DNA from: Acidimicrobiia bacterium | Lineage (GTDB): Bacteria; Actinomycetota; Acidimicrobiia; Acidimicrobiales; AC-14 | Reading direction: 5' to 3' | NCBI GenBank assembly: GCA_023265025.1 | Contig: JAHFUP010000009.1 | Coordinates: 41,499 to 105,498 of the forward strand | DNA length: 64,000 bases | Part shown: positions 25,327 through 33,900 of the stretch, in pieces | Layout of the letters: the number at the start of each line of letters is the position of its first letter | How positions within the stretch are numbered: position 1 is the stretch's first letter | The notes under the pieces: generated by a model | Told to the model about the DNA's origin: nothing | The model's input: only the letters and a program-made list of their open reading frames with translations | Database searches by the model: none | Position numbers and translations under genes: made by a program

Positions 25327-26582
25327 CCACCCTGAACGCTCGCGTGACCCACACGGTGCCGTTTGCGCGGGTCGACGCCGGCGAAGCCGAGGCCCAGGCG
25401 GCGGCCGACGTCATTCGGGGCGGCTGGTTGACCACGAGTAGCCGGTGCGCGGAGTTCGAGACGGCGTTCGCCGGGCGCGTCGACGCCGAGCACGCGGTGG
25501 CGATGAACTCCTGTACGGCCGCCTTGCACCTCGCCTTGGAGGCGCTCGGGGTCGGGCCGGGCGACGTCGTGGTCACCACCCCCTACGCGTTCGCCGCGTC
25601 GGCCGAGGTTCTCCGGTACCTCGGTGCGGTGCCCCTGTTCGTCGACGTCGATCCCTCGACGTTCAACATCGACTGCGACTTATTGGCCGCGGCGCTGGAA
25701 CGGCTGGAGCAGGGCGACCGGCGGGTCCTTCCGCCGGCATACCGCAACCGTGTGAAGCCCCGGCCGGCCAAGGCCATCCTCCCCGTGCACATCGGCGGGG
25801 TGCCGTGCGACCTCGACCGCATCTACAAGCTGGCCGCGGCGCATGGCGTGGCCGTCGTCGAGGACGCGGCCCACGCGTTCCCGGCTGCCCTCGGCGCCCG
25901 GCCGGTCGGCTCCACCACCGACGCGTCGGTGCGATCGGCGACGTGCTTCTCGTTCTACGCGACCAAGACGCTGACCACCGGCGAGGGCGGCATGCTCGTC
26001 ACCGACGACGCCGCCCTGGCGGCGCGAGCACGGCAGATGAGCCTGCACGGGCTCGATCGCGACGCCTGGGCCCGCCACCGGGGGAGCGAGCCCTGGAAGT
26101 ACGACATCGCCGCTCCCGGCTACAAGTACAACCTGACCGACATCGCCGCCGCCATCGGTCTGGTGCAACTCGGGCGAGCCGACACGATGACGGCCCGCCG
26201 GGCCGAGATCACCCGCCGCTACGACGAGCACTTCGGCGCCCTGGAGCCGCTGCAAATTCCGCACGTCCCCGTGGGGGTCACGCCCTCCTGGCATCTGTAC
26301 ATGCTCCGGATCCGGCCGTCGGAGGTGAGCATCCACCGGGACCGTTTCATCGAAGCGCTCGCCAGCCGCGGCGTCGCGACCAGCGTGCACTTCATCCCGC
26401 TGCACCTGCACTCGTACTACCGACAGTCGCTCGGCTACCGCCCCGCCGACCTGCCCGTCGCCACCGATGAGTGGGAACGGGAGATCTCCCTGCCCATCTA
26501 CAGCGCCATGACGGACGACGACCTCGCCCACGTCTGTGCCGCGGTGACCGACGTCGCCACGCGGTTCGCCCGCGGCATGTAG
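25323..26582 (+). CDS. DegT/DnrJ/EryC1-family PLP aminotransferase
   Basis: A 419-residue protein with an ATG overlapping the preceding stop. It shows the fold-type I pattern of nucleotide-sugar aminotransferases: WLTTSSRCAEFETAFAG, AMNSCTAALHLALEALGVGP, a central HGVAVVEDAAHAFPA with the PLP-ring Asp, and FSFYATKTLTTGEGG in which Lys215 would bind PLP. The family usually makes amino-sugars for surface polysaccharides, glycoproteins or secondary metabolites. No other sugar-nucleotide gene is adjacent, apart from an FkbM methyltransferase 1.4 kb away, so the pathway is unclear. Full length and intact. Confidence 0.9.
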   Translation: MTTLNARVTHTVPFARVDAGEAEAQAAADVIRGGWLTTSSRCAEFETAFAGRVDAEHAVAMNSCTAALHLALEALGVGPGDVVVTTPYAFAASAEVLRYLGAVPLFVDVDPSTFNIDCDLLAAALERLEQGDRRVLPPAYRNRVKPRPAKAILPVHIGGVPCDLDRIYKLAAAHGVAVVEDAAHAFPAALGARPVGSTTDASVRSATCFSFYATKTLTTGEGGMLVTDDAALAARARQMSLHGLDRDAWARHRGSEPWKYDIAAPGYKYNLTDIAAAIGLVQLGRADTMTARRAEITRRYDEHFGALEPLQIPHVPVGVTPSWHLYMLRIRPSEVSIHRDRFIEALASRGVATSVHFIPLHLHSYYRQSLGYRPADLPVATDEWEREISLPIYSAMTDDDLAHVCAAVTDVATRFARGM

Positions 26583-26780
26583 CGACCCGCCCAGGCCGAA
26601 CCACCCCTGCGAGCTGGGTCGACGACGGACAGCTCACATCACCAAGGATCGCGACTTTCGTGCCAGCCACCTCCTGCGTCGAGCCCCGCCCCCTCCTTCC
26701 AGTGTCAACAGCGAACGTCCGAATCGACGAACCACCCAGAGTCCGCTTCCCACACTTGGGAGGCGGCTACCTTCGAGCCC

Positions 26781-27356
26781 ATGGCCTCGTCACAGCGGAT
26801 CCATCAGCTCAAGGTCGTCCTTCGGGGAGCCCGCCCGCCCATCTGGCGGCGCCTCCAGGTGCCGTCAGACATGACGCTGGCGGAGCTGCACCGTGTGATA
26901 CAGGTGGCCATGGGTTGGCAGGACTGCCACCTCCACCAATTCGAGATCGCCGGCGTCACCTACGGCGTCGACGACGGCGAGGGGTGGGGCCCAGCCCCCG
27001 AGGACGAGGGTCGCACCCGACTCGACCGGGTCGCCGGCAGGGGCACCAGGTTCACCTACGAGTACGACTTCGGCGACAGCTGGGAGCACGCCATCACGGT
27101 CGAAGATGTCCTCGACGCCGAGGAGGGCACGACCTGTCCCGTCTGCGTCGCCGGCAAGCGGGCGTGCCCGCCCGAGGACTGCGGCGGTGTGTGGGGCTAC
27201 GAGGGGTTCCTCGCCGCGGTTGCCGATCCCGGCCACGAGGAGCACGACGGACTCCTGGAGTGGGCGGGCGGGCAGTTCGACCCCGAGTTCTTGGATCTCG
27301 CCGCCGTCAACCGGGCGCTCGCCCCCGCCGGGCGACGATCGGATTCCCGCGCCTGA
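26781..27356 (+). CDS. Plasmid pRiA4b ORF-3 family protein
   Basis: A 191-residue protein with the diagnostic pattern of the family: LKVVLRGARPPIWRRLQVP, TLAELHRVIQVAMGWQDCHL, HQFEIAGVTYG, FTYEYDFGDSWEHAITVE, and the Cys cluster CPVCVAGKRACPPEDCGG followed by WGYEGFL. Members occur on plasmids and transposons and in chromosomes, sometimes as IS passengers; their biochemical role is unknown. The Cys cluster suggests metal binding. No transposase or terminal repeats were seen next to it here. Confidence 0.9.
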   Translation: MASSQRIHQLKVVLRGARPPIWRRLQVPSDMTLAELHRVIQVAMGWQDCHLHQFEIAGVTYGVDDGEGWGPAPEDEGRTRLDRVAGRGTRFTYEYDFGDSWEHAITVEDVLDAEEGTTCPVCVAGKRACPPEDCGGVWGYEGFLAAVADPGHEEHDGLLEWAGGQFDPEFLDLAAVNRALAPAGRRSDSRA

Positions 27357-27459
27357 CCGCTGGCTTCGCCGGCCCGGCTACGTCCCTCCGGATGGCGGCG
27401 GCAAGGCCCTCATCACGCGACGGTGGCAAGCAGCTTTCGTGCGGCGGGGTCAAACTAGC

Positions 27460-27663
27460 CTAGTTGAGCGGGACGAAATGGACCTGGCCATCGGGGTCGA
27501 CTGCCGTGATTCGAACGACCGACCAAAAGCGGGGAAAGCCCGCCACCACGACAGCGCCTCCTTGCACGCGTGACGGATCGGCGGCGTTGCCGAGGAGCGC
27601 CCAGCTCTCGCCGTTGTCGTCCTCGGCGTTGAGATCGTTGCGAAGGTCGATCGGGGGCGTCAC
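27460..27663 (-). CDS. Small hypothetical protein
   Basis: A 67-residue protein with a GTG start and a good Shine-Dalgarno site on the minus strand (GGAAGGAG about nine bases upstream). It reads as a small beta-rich soluble protein (GGAVVVAGFPRFWSVVRITA, VDPDGQVHFVPLN). No family recognised. It lies 48 bases after another small minus-strand frame and may share its transcript. Confidence 0.5.
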   Translation of the reverse strand: MTPPIDLRNDLNAEDDNGESWALLGNAADPSRVQGGAVVVAGFPRFWSVVRITAVDPDGQVHFVPLN

Positions 27664-27711
27664 GATGGCACTCCTTCCGCTCGCAACGGGTTGTGGACAA
27701 CTCGGTGCTCG

Positions 27712-27852
27712 CTACCCAGGGATACGCCCGATGAGCTGGTCAAGGTTGTCGTGAACGATGTCGTAGTTCCGCATCTGGCCGGTGTCCCACAATTCCAGTC
27801 CGTTGGCGAGCAGGGCCCCGGTGCGCGGGTCGAGGTAGGGGTCGCTGGTCAC
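27712..27852 (-). CDS. Possible 46-residue ORF, perhaps a Fic N-terminal remnant
   Basis: From GTG 27852 the peptide reads [20 protein letters not shown] then [20 protein letters not shown] and GRIPG. The [11 protein letters not shown] opening resembles the N terminus of Fic/Doc-family proteins, but no Fic core is present and the rest does not match. It could be a genuine tiny protein or a remnant. Confidence 0.3.
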   Translation of the reverse strand: MTSDPYLDPRTGALLANGLELWDTGQMRNYDIVHDNLDQLIGRIPG

Positions 27853-27981
27853 CCGAGCGGGGTGACGTCAGGCGCTCTGTGCCGGACGTCGAACCGTGTC
27901 CACCCGTTGGCGGATCTGCTGTTCGAAGGTGTTCGGAGGCGCACATGCCCAGCCTTCGTCTGCGGCTTCCCGGGCGTCGAC

Positions 27982-28926
27982 CTACGGCAGCGTGTCGCCA
28001 GACGCCCGCTGTCCGCCTGCGCGTCCGTGGATGTCCGGGGGAATGGACCAGTCAGCGGGCGCCAGCAGGACATTGGGATCGCGATAAGACGGATCGGCGA
28101 TCACGCGCGGCAACCGTGCGAGGCCCTGCCCGGTGATCCTCCACACCCCGTAGCCATGTCGCTCCACGAAGTCCTGCAGGCGGTCCTCGGTGCGTCCCGC
28201 GAGCACCTCGCACACGATGAGACTTCGGTCCCGTCGGATCGTCTCGTCGAGGCCGGTCAGGACGTCGGGCTCCGTCGCCTCGGTGTCGATCTTCATGAGG
28301 CCGACGCCCTTCCCCAGGGCGAGCTCGTCGAGGACGGAGTCACCCCGGCGCACCGTCACCTCGATGAGGCTCGCCCCGGCGCGAAATTGCGGATCTAGAG
28401 AACTGTTGCCGCCCGACAGGTACAGGCTGGCGGTGCCGTCTAATGTCCCCAGGGCGGCGTCGATCACCGTGACGCGGCCGGCGGCGAGCGACTGGTTCAG
28501 CGCCACGTTGGCTTGCAGCGCCAGAACCGCCTCGGGGTCGGCCTCGAACGCCACGACCTGCGCCTCCGGATTGGCGGCCGCGCCGAAGAGGGTGAACACC
28601 CCGTCCCGGGCGCCGACATCCAGGATGACCTCGCAGCCGGCCGCCAAGTGGCAGAACAGTTCGAGCGTGGCCCGCTCGTACTCGCCGAGCCACCAGAGGT
28701 AGTCCGTGGTGTCGCCGTGGTGAAACCGGAGCGCCGGCCCGATCGGCGGCTGCACGTCGAAGGGCGGGAAGTCGTCGAGATCGATGTGCTTGCCGACTCG
28801 TCGGTGCAGGCCGGAACGGATCGGCCAGGGCACGGCCGATGAGCCGGTGACTACTCTGACGACTCCCAGTAGCGGGCGACGGCGCAGCGCGTCCCGTGCG
28901 ATGCCTTTCCAGCGATTGGCGGGCAA
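27982..28926 (-). CDS. FkbM-family methyltransferase
   Basis: A 314-residue protein. The SAM-binding core is clear: VILDVGARDGVFTLFGAAA (motif I), VVAFEADPEAVLALQANVAL (motif II with acidic ribose contact) and GLMKIDTEATEPDVLTGL, the MKIDxEGxE-like signature of the family (here with Ala in place of Gly). FkbM enzymes O-methylate sugars, polyketides or other small molecules. A TTG start is assumed. An ATG on this strand at 28934 is out of frame and overlaps an ATG on the opposite strand, so the divergent neighbour probably starts further in. The substrate is unknown. Confidence 0.85.
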   Translation of the reverse strand: MPANRWKGIARDALRRRPLLGVVRVVTGSSAVPWPIRSGLHRRVGKHIDLDDFPPFDVQPPIGPALRFHHGDTTDYLWWLGEYERATLELFCHLAAGCEVILDVGARDGVFTLFGAAANPEAQVVAFEADPEAVLALQANVALNQSLAAGRVTVIDAALGTLDGTASLYLSGGNSSLDPQFRAGASLIEVTVRRGDSVLDELALGKGVGLMKIDTEATEPDVLTGLDETIRRDRSLIVCEVLAGRTEDRLQDFVERHGYGVWRITGQGLARLPRVIADPSYRDPNVLLAPADWSIPPDIHGRAGGQRASGDTLP

Positions 28927-28989
28927 GGGCCCATGCTACGAACGCCGCCCGACGTGACGGGGGACGTCGCGGCGGCCAGAGTGGCGGGC

Positions 28990-30900
28990 ATGGCTCGGTG
29001 GGTGGTCACGGTCGGGCGGGCCGCTTGGACGCTGGTGGTCGGTGTGATCCTGGTGGTGGTCGCCGCCGGCCCCGCCTCGGCCACACCGGCCGCCGGCGAC
29101 GCCGGCACCGTCGACCGGCCCGTCACCCTGGTCCTCGTCCGCGACCTCACGTGGGCGACGGCGCCGCCGGCGCTGGACGGCTTCGCCAAGGCCAGCCTCT
29201 CCATGCGGAACGCGGCGCCGAGGTCGGGGGCGGAGGACACGTATCTCACCCTCGGCAAGGGGAACCGGTCGGCCGCCCTGCCGGGCGGCGCTGGCGTGGG
29301 CCGGGTCGTGGCGACCTCCGACGGCGGGCTGCGGCTGCTGGACTGGCCGGCGCTGGCCGATCACGACGCCGGCCTCCACTTCGGAGGACCGCCCGGATCG
29401 GTCGGCGAGGCGTTGCGCCGAAGCGGCCTGCGTTGGGCTGTGGCCACCGACGACGGGGCCGCCGCGGCGGTGGCGGTGGACGTCATGGGTAGCGTCCCGC
29501 GGGCTTACCCGGGGACGCTCGACGGCGGGCGCCTCGCGGTCGAGGCCCGGTTCGATGCCCTGGTCGTCGTCGTGCCGGCGGCCCGGCTGACGGCGGTCCT
29601 GGAGGTCCTCGACGGGACCTGCACCATCGTCGCCAGCGCGTCGACGCCGGCGGACAACCGCCACCTCGGCGTGCTCGCCGCGTCGAGGCGGTGCGAGCTG
29701 GGCAGCGCGGGCCTGGCGTCGGGCTCCACCCATCACGCCCACCTGCTCACGCTTCCCGACGTGACGGCCACCTTCCTCGACCTGGTCGGGGTGCCGCCTT
29801 CGACGTCGATCGGCGGGGTCAGCGCCACCACCGCCGCCGCGGTCGAGCGGGTCACGCTCGTCGAGCGTGACCGCCGGGCCTGGACCGCCGACCGGGCTCG
29901 GGCCGGTTTCGTGGCCCTGTTCGTCCTTTTCCACGCGCTGGGGGCGGTGGGCGTCCTCCGCATCCCGACGGCTCGCCGGGCGGTGTGCGCCACGCTGCTC
30001 TCGATCCCGCCGGCCAGCTTCCTCATGATGTCGGTCCCGTGGGGGCGGTTCGGCTTCGGCGCCGGCGTGGTAGCCGGCGGCCTGATGACGGCCGGCATCG
30101 CCACTGCGGGGGTGGCGCTCATGCGGCGGGACGTCGCACTGGGCGTCGGCGCCCTGGCCGCGCTGACCGCAGTGGTGATCGGCGTCGACGCCCTCTTCGC
30201 CAGCCCCCTCCAGATCGACGCGCCGTTCGGCAACTCACCGATCGGCGCCGGCCGCTTCTTCGGTGTCGGCAACATCGCCTCAGGGTTCCTCGTGGCCGGC
30301 CTGCTCGTCGCCGGCGGCGTGGCCATCGAGCGGTGGGGCCGTGACGCGGTGCGGTGGGTGGCCCTGGCGACGGCTGCCGGTACGGTGGCCGGCGGCGCGC
30401 CGCCGTTCGGCGCCGACGTCGGCGGCGTGCTGTTCGCGGTGCCGGCGTACGGCGTGCTGCTGCTTGGGGCGGTCCGGCCGCGCATACGGTTCCGGCACCT
30501 CGTGCTCCTCGCCGGCGCCGCGGTTGTCGCCGTCGCCCTCTTCGCCGCCGTCGACCTGGTGGGCGCCGCCGGGTCTCCGACCCATCTGGGCAAGGGCCTC
30601 ATCGGTGTTGGGTTGATGGACGAGGTGATCCGCAAGGCCACGCTCGCGGTACAGACGCTCATCATCCCCCTGGCCATGCTGGCGGTGGCCGGCGCCGCCG
30701 TCCTGGCATCGAGCGGGCTGTCGCTCGAGTCGCGGGCGGGGCATCGCCTGGCGACGCCGGCGCTGATCACGGCCGCCGTGTTGGGCTCGCTCCTCAACGA
30801 CTCCGGGGCGCTGGTGGCCGCCGCGGTCCTGGCGGTGGGGTGGCCGGCGGCCGTCGCCCTCGGAGCCTCGGCGGGGCACTTCCAGGCCGCGAGTCGGTAG
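28990..30900 (+). CDS. Polytopic membrane protein with extracellular N-terminal domain
   Basis: A 636-residue protein. I prefer ATG 28990, which gives a clean signal-type helix (WTLVVGVILVVVAAGPASA). Residues ~40-290 form an extracellular region that resembles a degenerate alkaline-phosphatase-like domain (LPDVTATFLDLVGVPPSTSI is typical of their C-terminal strand). The catalytic metal ligands are not evident. About nine to ten transmembrane helices follow, with the conserved-looking loop FGNSPIGAGRFFGVGNIASG. Similar uncharacterised actinobacterial proteins exist. It is followed after 49 bases by the CHAT-domain gene on the same strand and may be its partner. An upstream ATG at 28933 is possible. 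Confidence 0.75.
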   Translation: MARWVVTVGRAAWTLVVGVILVVVAAGPASATPAAGDAGTVDRPVTLVLVRDLTWATAPPALDGFAKASLSMRNAAPRSGAEDTYLTLGKGNRSAALPGGAGVGRVVATSDGGLRLLDWPALADHDAGLHFGGPPGSVGEALRRSGLRWAVATDDGAAAAVAVDVMGSVPRAYPGTLDGGRLAVEARFDALVVVVPAARLTAVLEVLDGTCTIVASASTPADNRHLGVLAASRRCELGSAGLASGSTHHAHLLTLPDVTATFLDLVGVPPSTSIGGVSATTAAAVERVTLVERDRRAWTADRARAGFVALFVLFHALGAVGVLRIPTARRAVCATLLSIPPASFLMMSVPWGRFGFGAGVVAGGLMTAGIATAGVALMRRDVALGVGALAALTAVVIGVDALFASPLQIDAPFGNSPIGAGRFFGVGNIASGFLVAGLLVAGGVAIERWGRDAVRWVALATAAGTVAGGAPPFGADVGGVLFAVPAYGVLLLGAVRPRIRFRHLVLLAGAAVVAVALFAAVDLVGAAGSPTHLGKGLIGVGLMDEVIRKATLAVQTLIIPLAMLAVAGAAVLASSGLSLESRAGHRLATPALITAAVLGSLLNDSGALVAAAVLAVGWPAAVALGASAGHFQAASR

Positions 30901-30949
30901 TAGAACAGGCGGCGGGCGGATCGGGGCCGGTCCGGGAACGGAGGGGCAG

Positions 30950-33900
30950 ATGCCCGACGACGTCGGAACGGAGCATGCGCTCGTCATCACCGGCGCCGGC
31001 GTGCGGGTGGAGACCACCCCGGGCCTGCCGGCGCGCAGTCGCGGCATCGCCACGCCCGGCGGCGATGCGCTGGCCCACGCCATCGAGCGGACGGACGGCA
31101 TCCGGACGATCGACCGCGCCACCATCACCCGGCTCGACATCGTGGCCCGGGGGACGAGAGGCGCCAACGCGGACGGCTCCATCGTCGTCGACATCGACCG
31201 GAGCGTCGAGGACGAGCGCCAGGTGGTGCTGGTGCAGGAGGGGGACCGCTACACCTGGGCCATCCCCGGCCCCGACGCCGACCGCGTCGTCCTTCCCATC
31301 GAGGCCTTGCCCGGCAGCCGTGGGTTCCTGCCCAAGTCGGTCCACCGTGTCGTCCACCTGATCGGCGTCAAGACCCTCGGGTGGGCGGCGAAGAAGGCCA
31401 CGACCACGTTCGTCGGGGCGTGGGACCAGAAGCACCACGCGCCCGGCCTCCGGTCGTGGACGCCCCAGAACCACCGCCTCACCGCCGCGATCGAGCCTGA
31501 CTGGGGGGCACTGACCCGAGGTCCGGCCCTGCTCGTCATCCACGGGTTCACCGGGTCGATCCACGGCTCCTTCGGCGACCTCCCTGCCGACGTCGTCGGG
31601 CGGATCCACGACGCCTACAACGGTCGGACGTTCGCCTTCGATCACCCGACCCTGACGGTGTCGCCGTTCGACAACGCCACGTGGCTCCGGGATCGGCTCC
31701 TCGAGGCCAAGGTCCCGCTGGAGCTCGACGTGCTCGCCCACTCCCGGGGCGGCCTCGTCGCCCGCGAGCTCGCGCAGCGCCTCGCCGGCGGCGGCATCGG
31801 CGTCCGCTCGATCACGTTCGTGGCCACGCCGAACGCCGGGACGCCACTGGCCGATCCGGCCCGCCCACGGGGTCTTCTCGACGCGCTCACGAACCTGGCC
31901 GGCGCCGTCCCGGGCGGCGACATCGTGGAGATGGTGCTCGAGCTGCTCAAGGACATCGTTGTCGATTCCGTGCTCGGTGGTCTCAAGGGTCTCACGGCCA
32001 TGGCACCGGGAGGGAAGGACCTCAACGACCTGAACGCGCTGGACCTGCGAGGCGACCTCTGCGTGCGCTCTATCTCGGCGGACTTCGAGCCTCGCAGCAG
32101 CGCCGGCATCGTCGACACCGCCCGCAACAAGGCCGTCGACCTGTACTTCGGTGGGCTGCGCAACGACACGATCGTGCCGACCCTGAGCACGATCGTCACC
32201 ACCGGGAAGTTCTCCGTGCCGGCGGCGCAGCGGCTCGTCCTGGACAGCAGCCGGGGCGTCGACCACAGCTCGTTCTGGACGAACCCCCGGGCCACGCAGC
32301 AGCTGTTGGCGTGGCTGCGCCCCGACTGGAGGGAGACCGCGCCGGCGCCGATCTCCCCGGAGGAGTCGGAACCCGGCGCCGAGACCGCGCTCCCGCCCGA
32401 CCCATTGACCATCGGGAAGGTCGTCGACGCGATCGGCGCCCTGCCGGAGAAGGCGCGCAAGGGGGTGGAGAGCGTCCTCGGCGGGCCGGTCAACCTCAAC
32501 GCTACGCGGCCGACCGGCGAGCGCCCGGCGGTCGTCGTCGTCCCCGGGATCATGGGCACCCACCTGGCCGGCGCCTCCGGCGAGCTGGTCTGGCTCGACG
32601 CCTTGCGGCTGCGCCGAGGCCACTTCAGTGATCTGCGCCTGCCCGCCGGCGCCGGCGGGCCGCTCCAGCCCGCCGGCGTCAACAACACGTACCTGCCCCT
32701 GATCAGCCATCTGGCCGAGTCGTGGGACGTCTACCTCGCCCCGTTCGACTGGCGGGACGACATCCGCACCTCCGCCCGGCGGCTGGCCACGGTGCTGCAC
32801 AAGGAGGTCTTCCCGGGAAGGCCCGACCGCCCGGTCCACATCGTGGCCCATTCCATGGGCGGCCTCGTCGCCCGGGCCATGGCCTTCGTGGACGAAGACG
32901 CGTGGAACAAGATGGGGGACGAGCGGCGGGTGTCGGACGCCGGCGGCACGGGCCGGCTGGTGATGCTCGGGACACCGAACCACGGGTCGTTCGCCACCGT
33001 CCTGCTCCTGTCGGGCGGCGAGATGATCCTGAAGGCGCTCGCCGCCGTCGACGTCCGCAACAGCGCTGAGGAGCTCATCGACGTCGTGGCGTCCTTCCCC
33101 GGCGTCTATCAGATGCTCCCGTCGCGGACGGCCCAGCCGGCGGACGATCAGCACGGCGAGCTCTTCGACCCCGCGGCGTGGAAACGGGCGTCCCCGCTCG
33201 CCCGGGAGTTCCTCGCCGGCGCCGAAGCCTTCCATCGGGAGATGGCCGACGTCCACGACTCGGAGCGGCTCATCTACGTGGCCGGATACGGCCACCCGAC
33301 ACCGTTCCGGGTGGAGATCGCCAACGGTGCGCTCTCACTGGGCGTGATCCGGCGGGGCGACGGCCGGGTCGCCCTGGAGCTCGGCCAGCTCGCGGGAGTG
33401 GACACCTACTTCTCGGAGGCGACCCACGGCGGGCTGCCCTCGGATCCCGACGTGCTCGCCGCCCTGCCCGAGCTCCTGGCCCGCGGGACAACGGAGAAGT
33501 TGAAGGCCACCGAGCCCCTGCGACGCGGCGCCGACGCCCTCGATCGGCCGGCGATGGTCCTACTCGACGCGTTCGAAGGCGGAACGGCGAGCAGGGGCGA
33601 CCCATCGGTGGCCGACCCCCGGGCCGCGGACGATCGGCTCGAAGACGCCGTCCGCTTGACGATCGGCGGCGGGTCGTCCCGACGGGAACGGGTGCGCCTC
33701 GAGATCAGCGTCCTCCACGCCAGCCTCGAGCAGGCCAGCCACCCCGTCGCCGTCGGGCACTACGCCGGCCTCCCGCCCGGTGGCGCGGAGCGCTTCCTCG
33801 ACCGCAAGCTGGATGGCGCGCTCCGCGCCCGCCAGCGCATGGGCCAATACCCCGACCGCGCCGCCTCGGCCATCTACGTTCCCGTGCCGCCGGGCCGGCG

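Noticed and set aside
26583..27356. Transposon around the pRiA4b ORF-3 gene
   Set aside because: No transposase, terminal inverted repeats or target duplications were found beside it.
30794..33295. Minus-strand open frame of over 800 codons opposite the CHAT gene
   Set aside because: Low-complexity Arg/Gly/Asp composition; the hydrolase motifs are on the plus strand.
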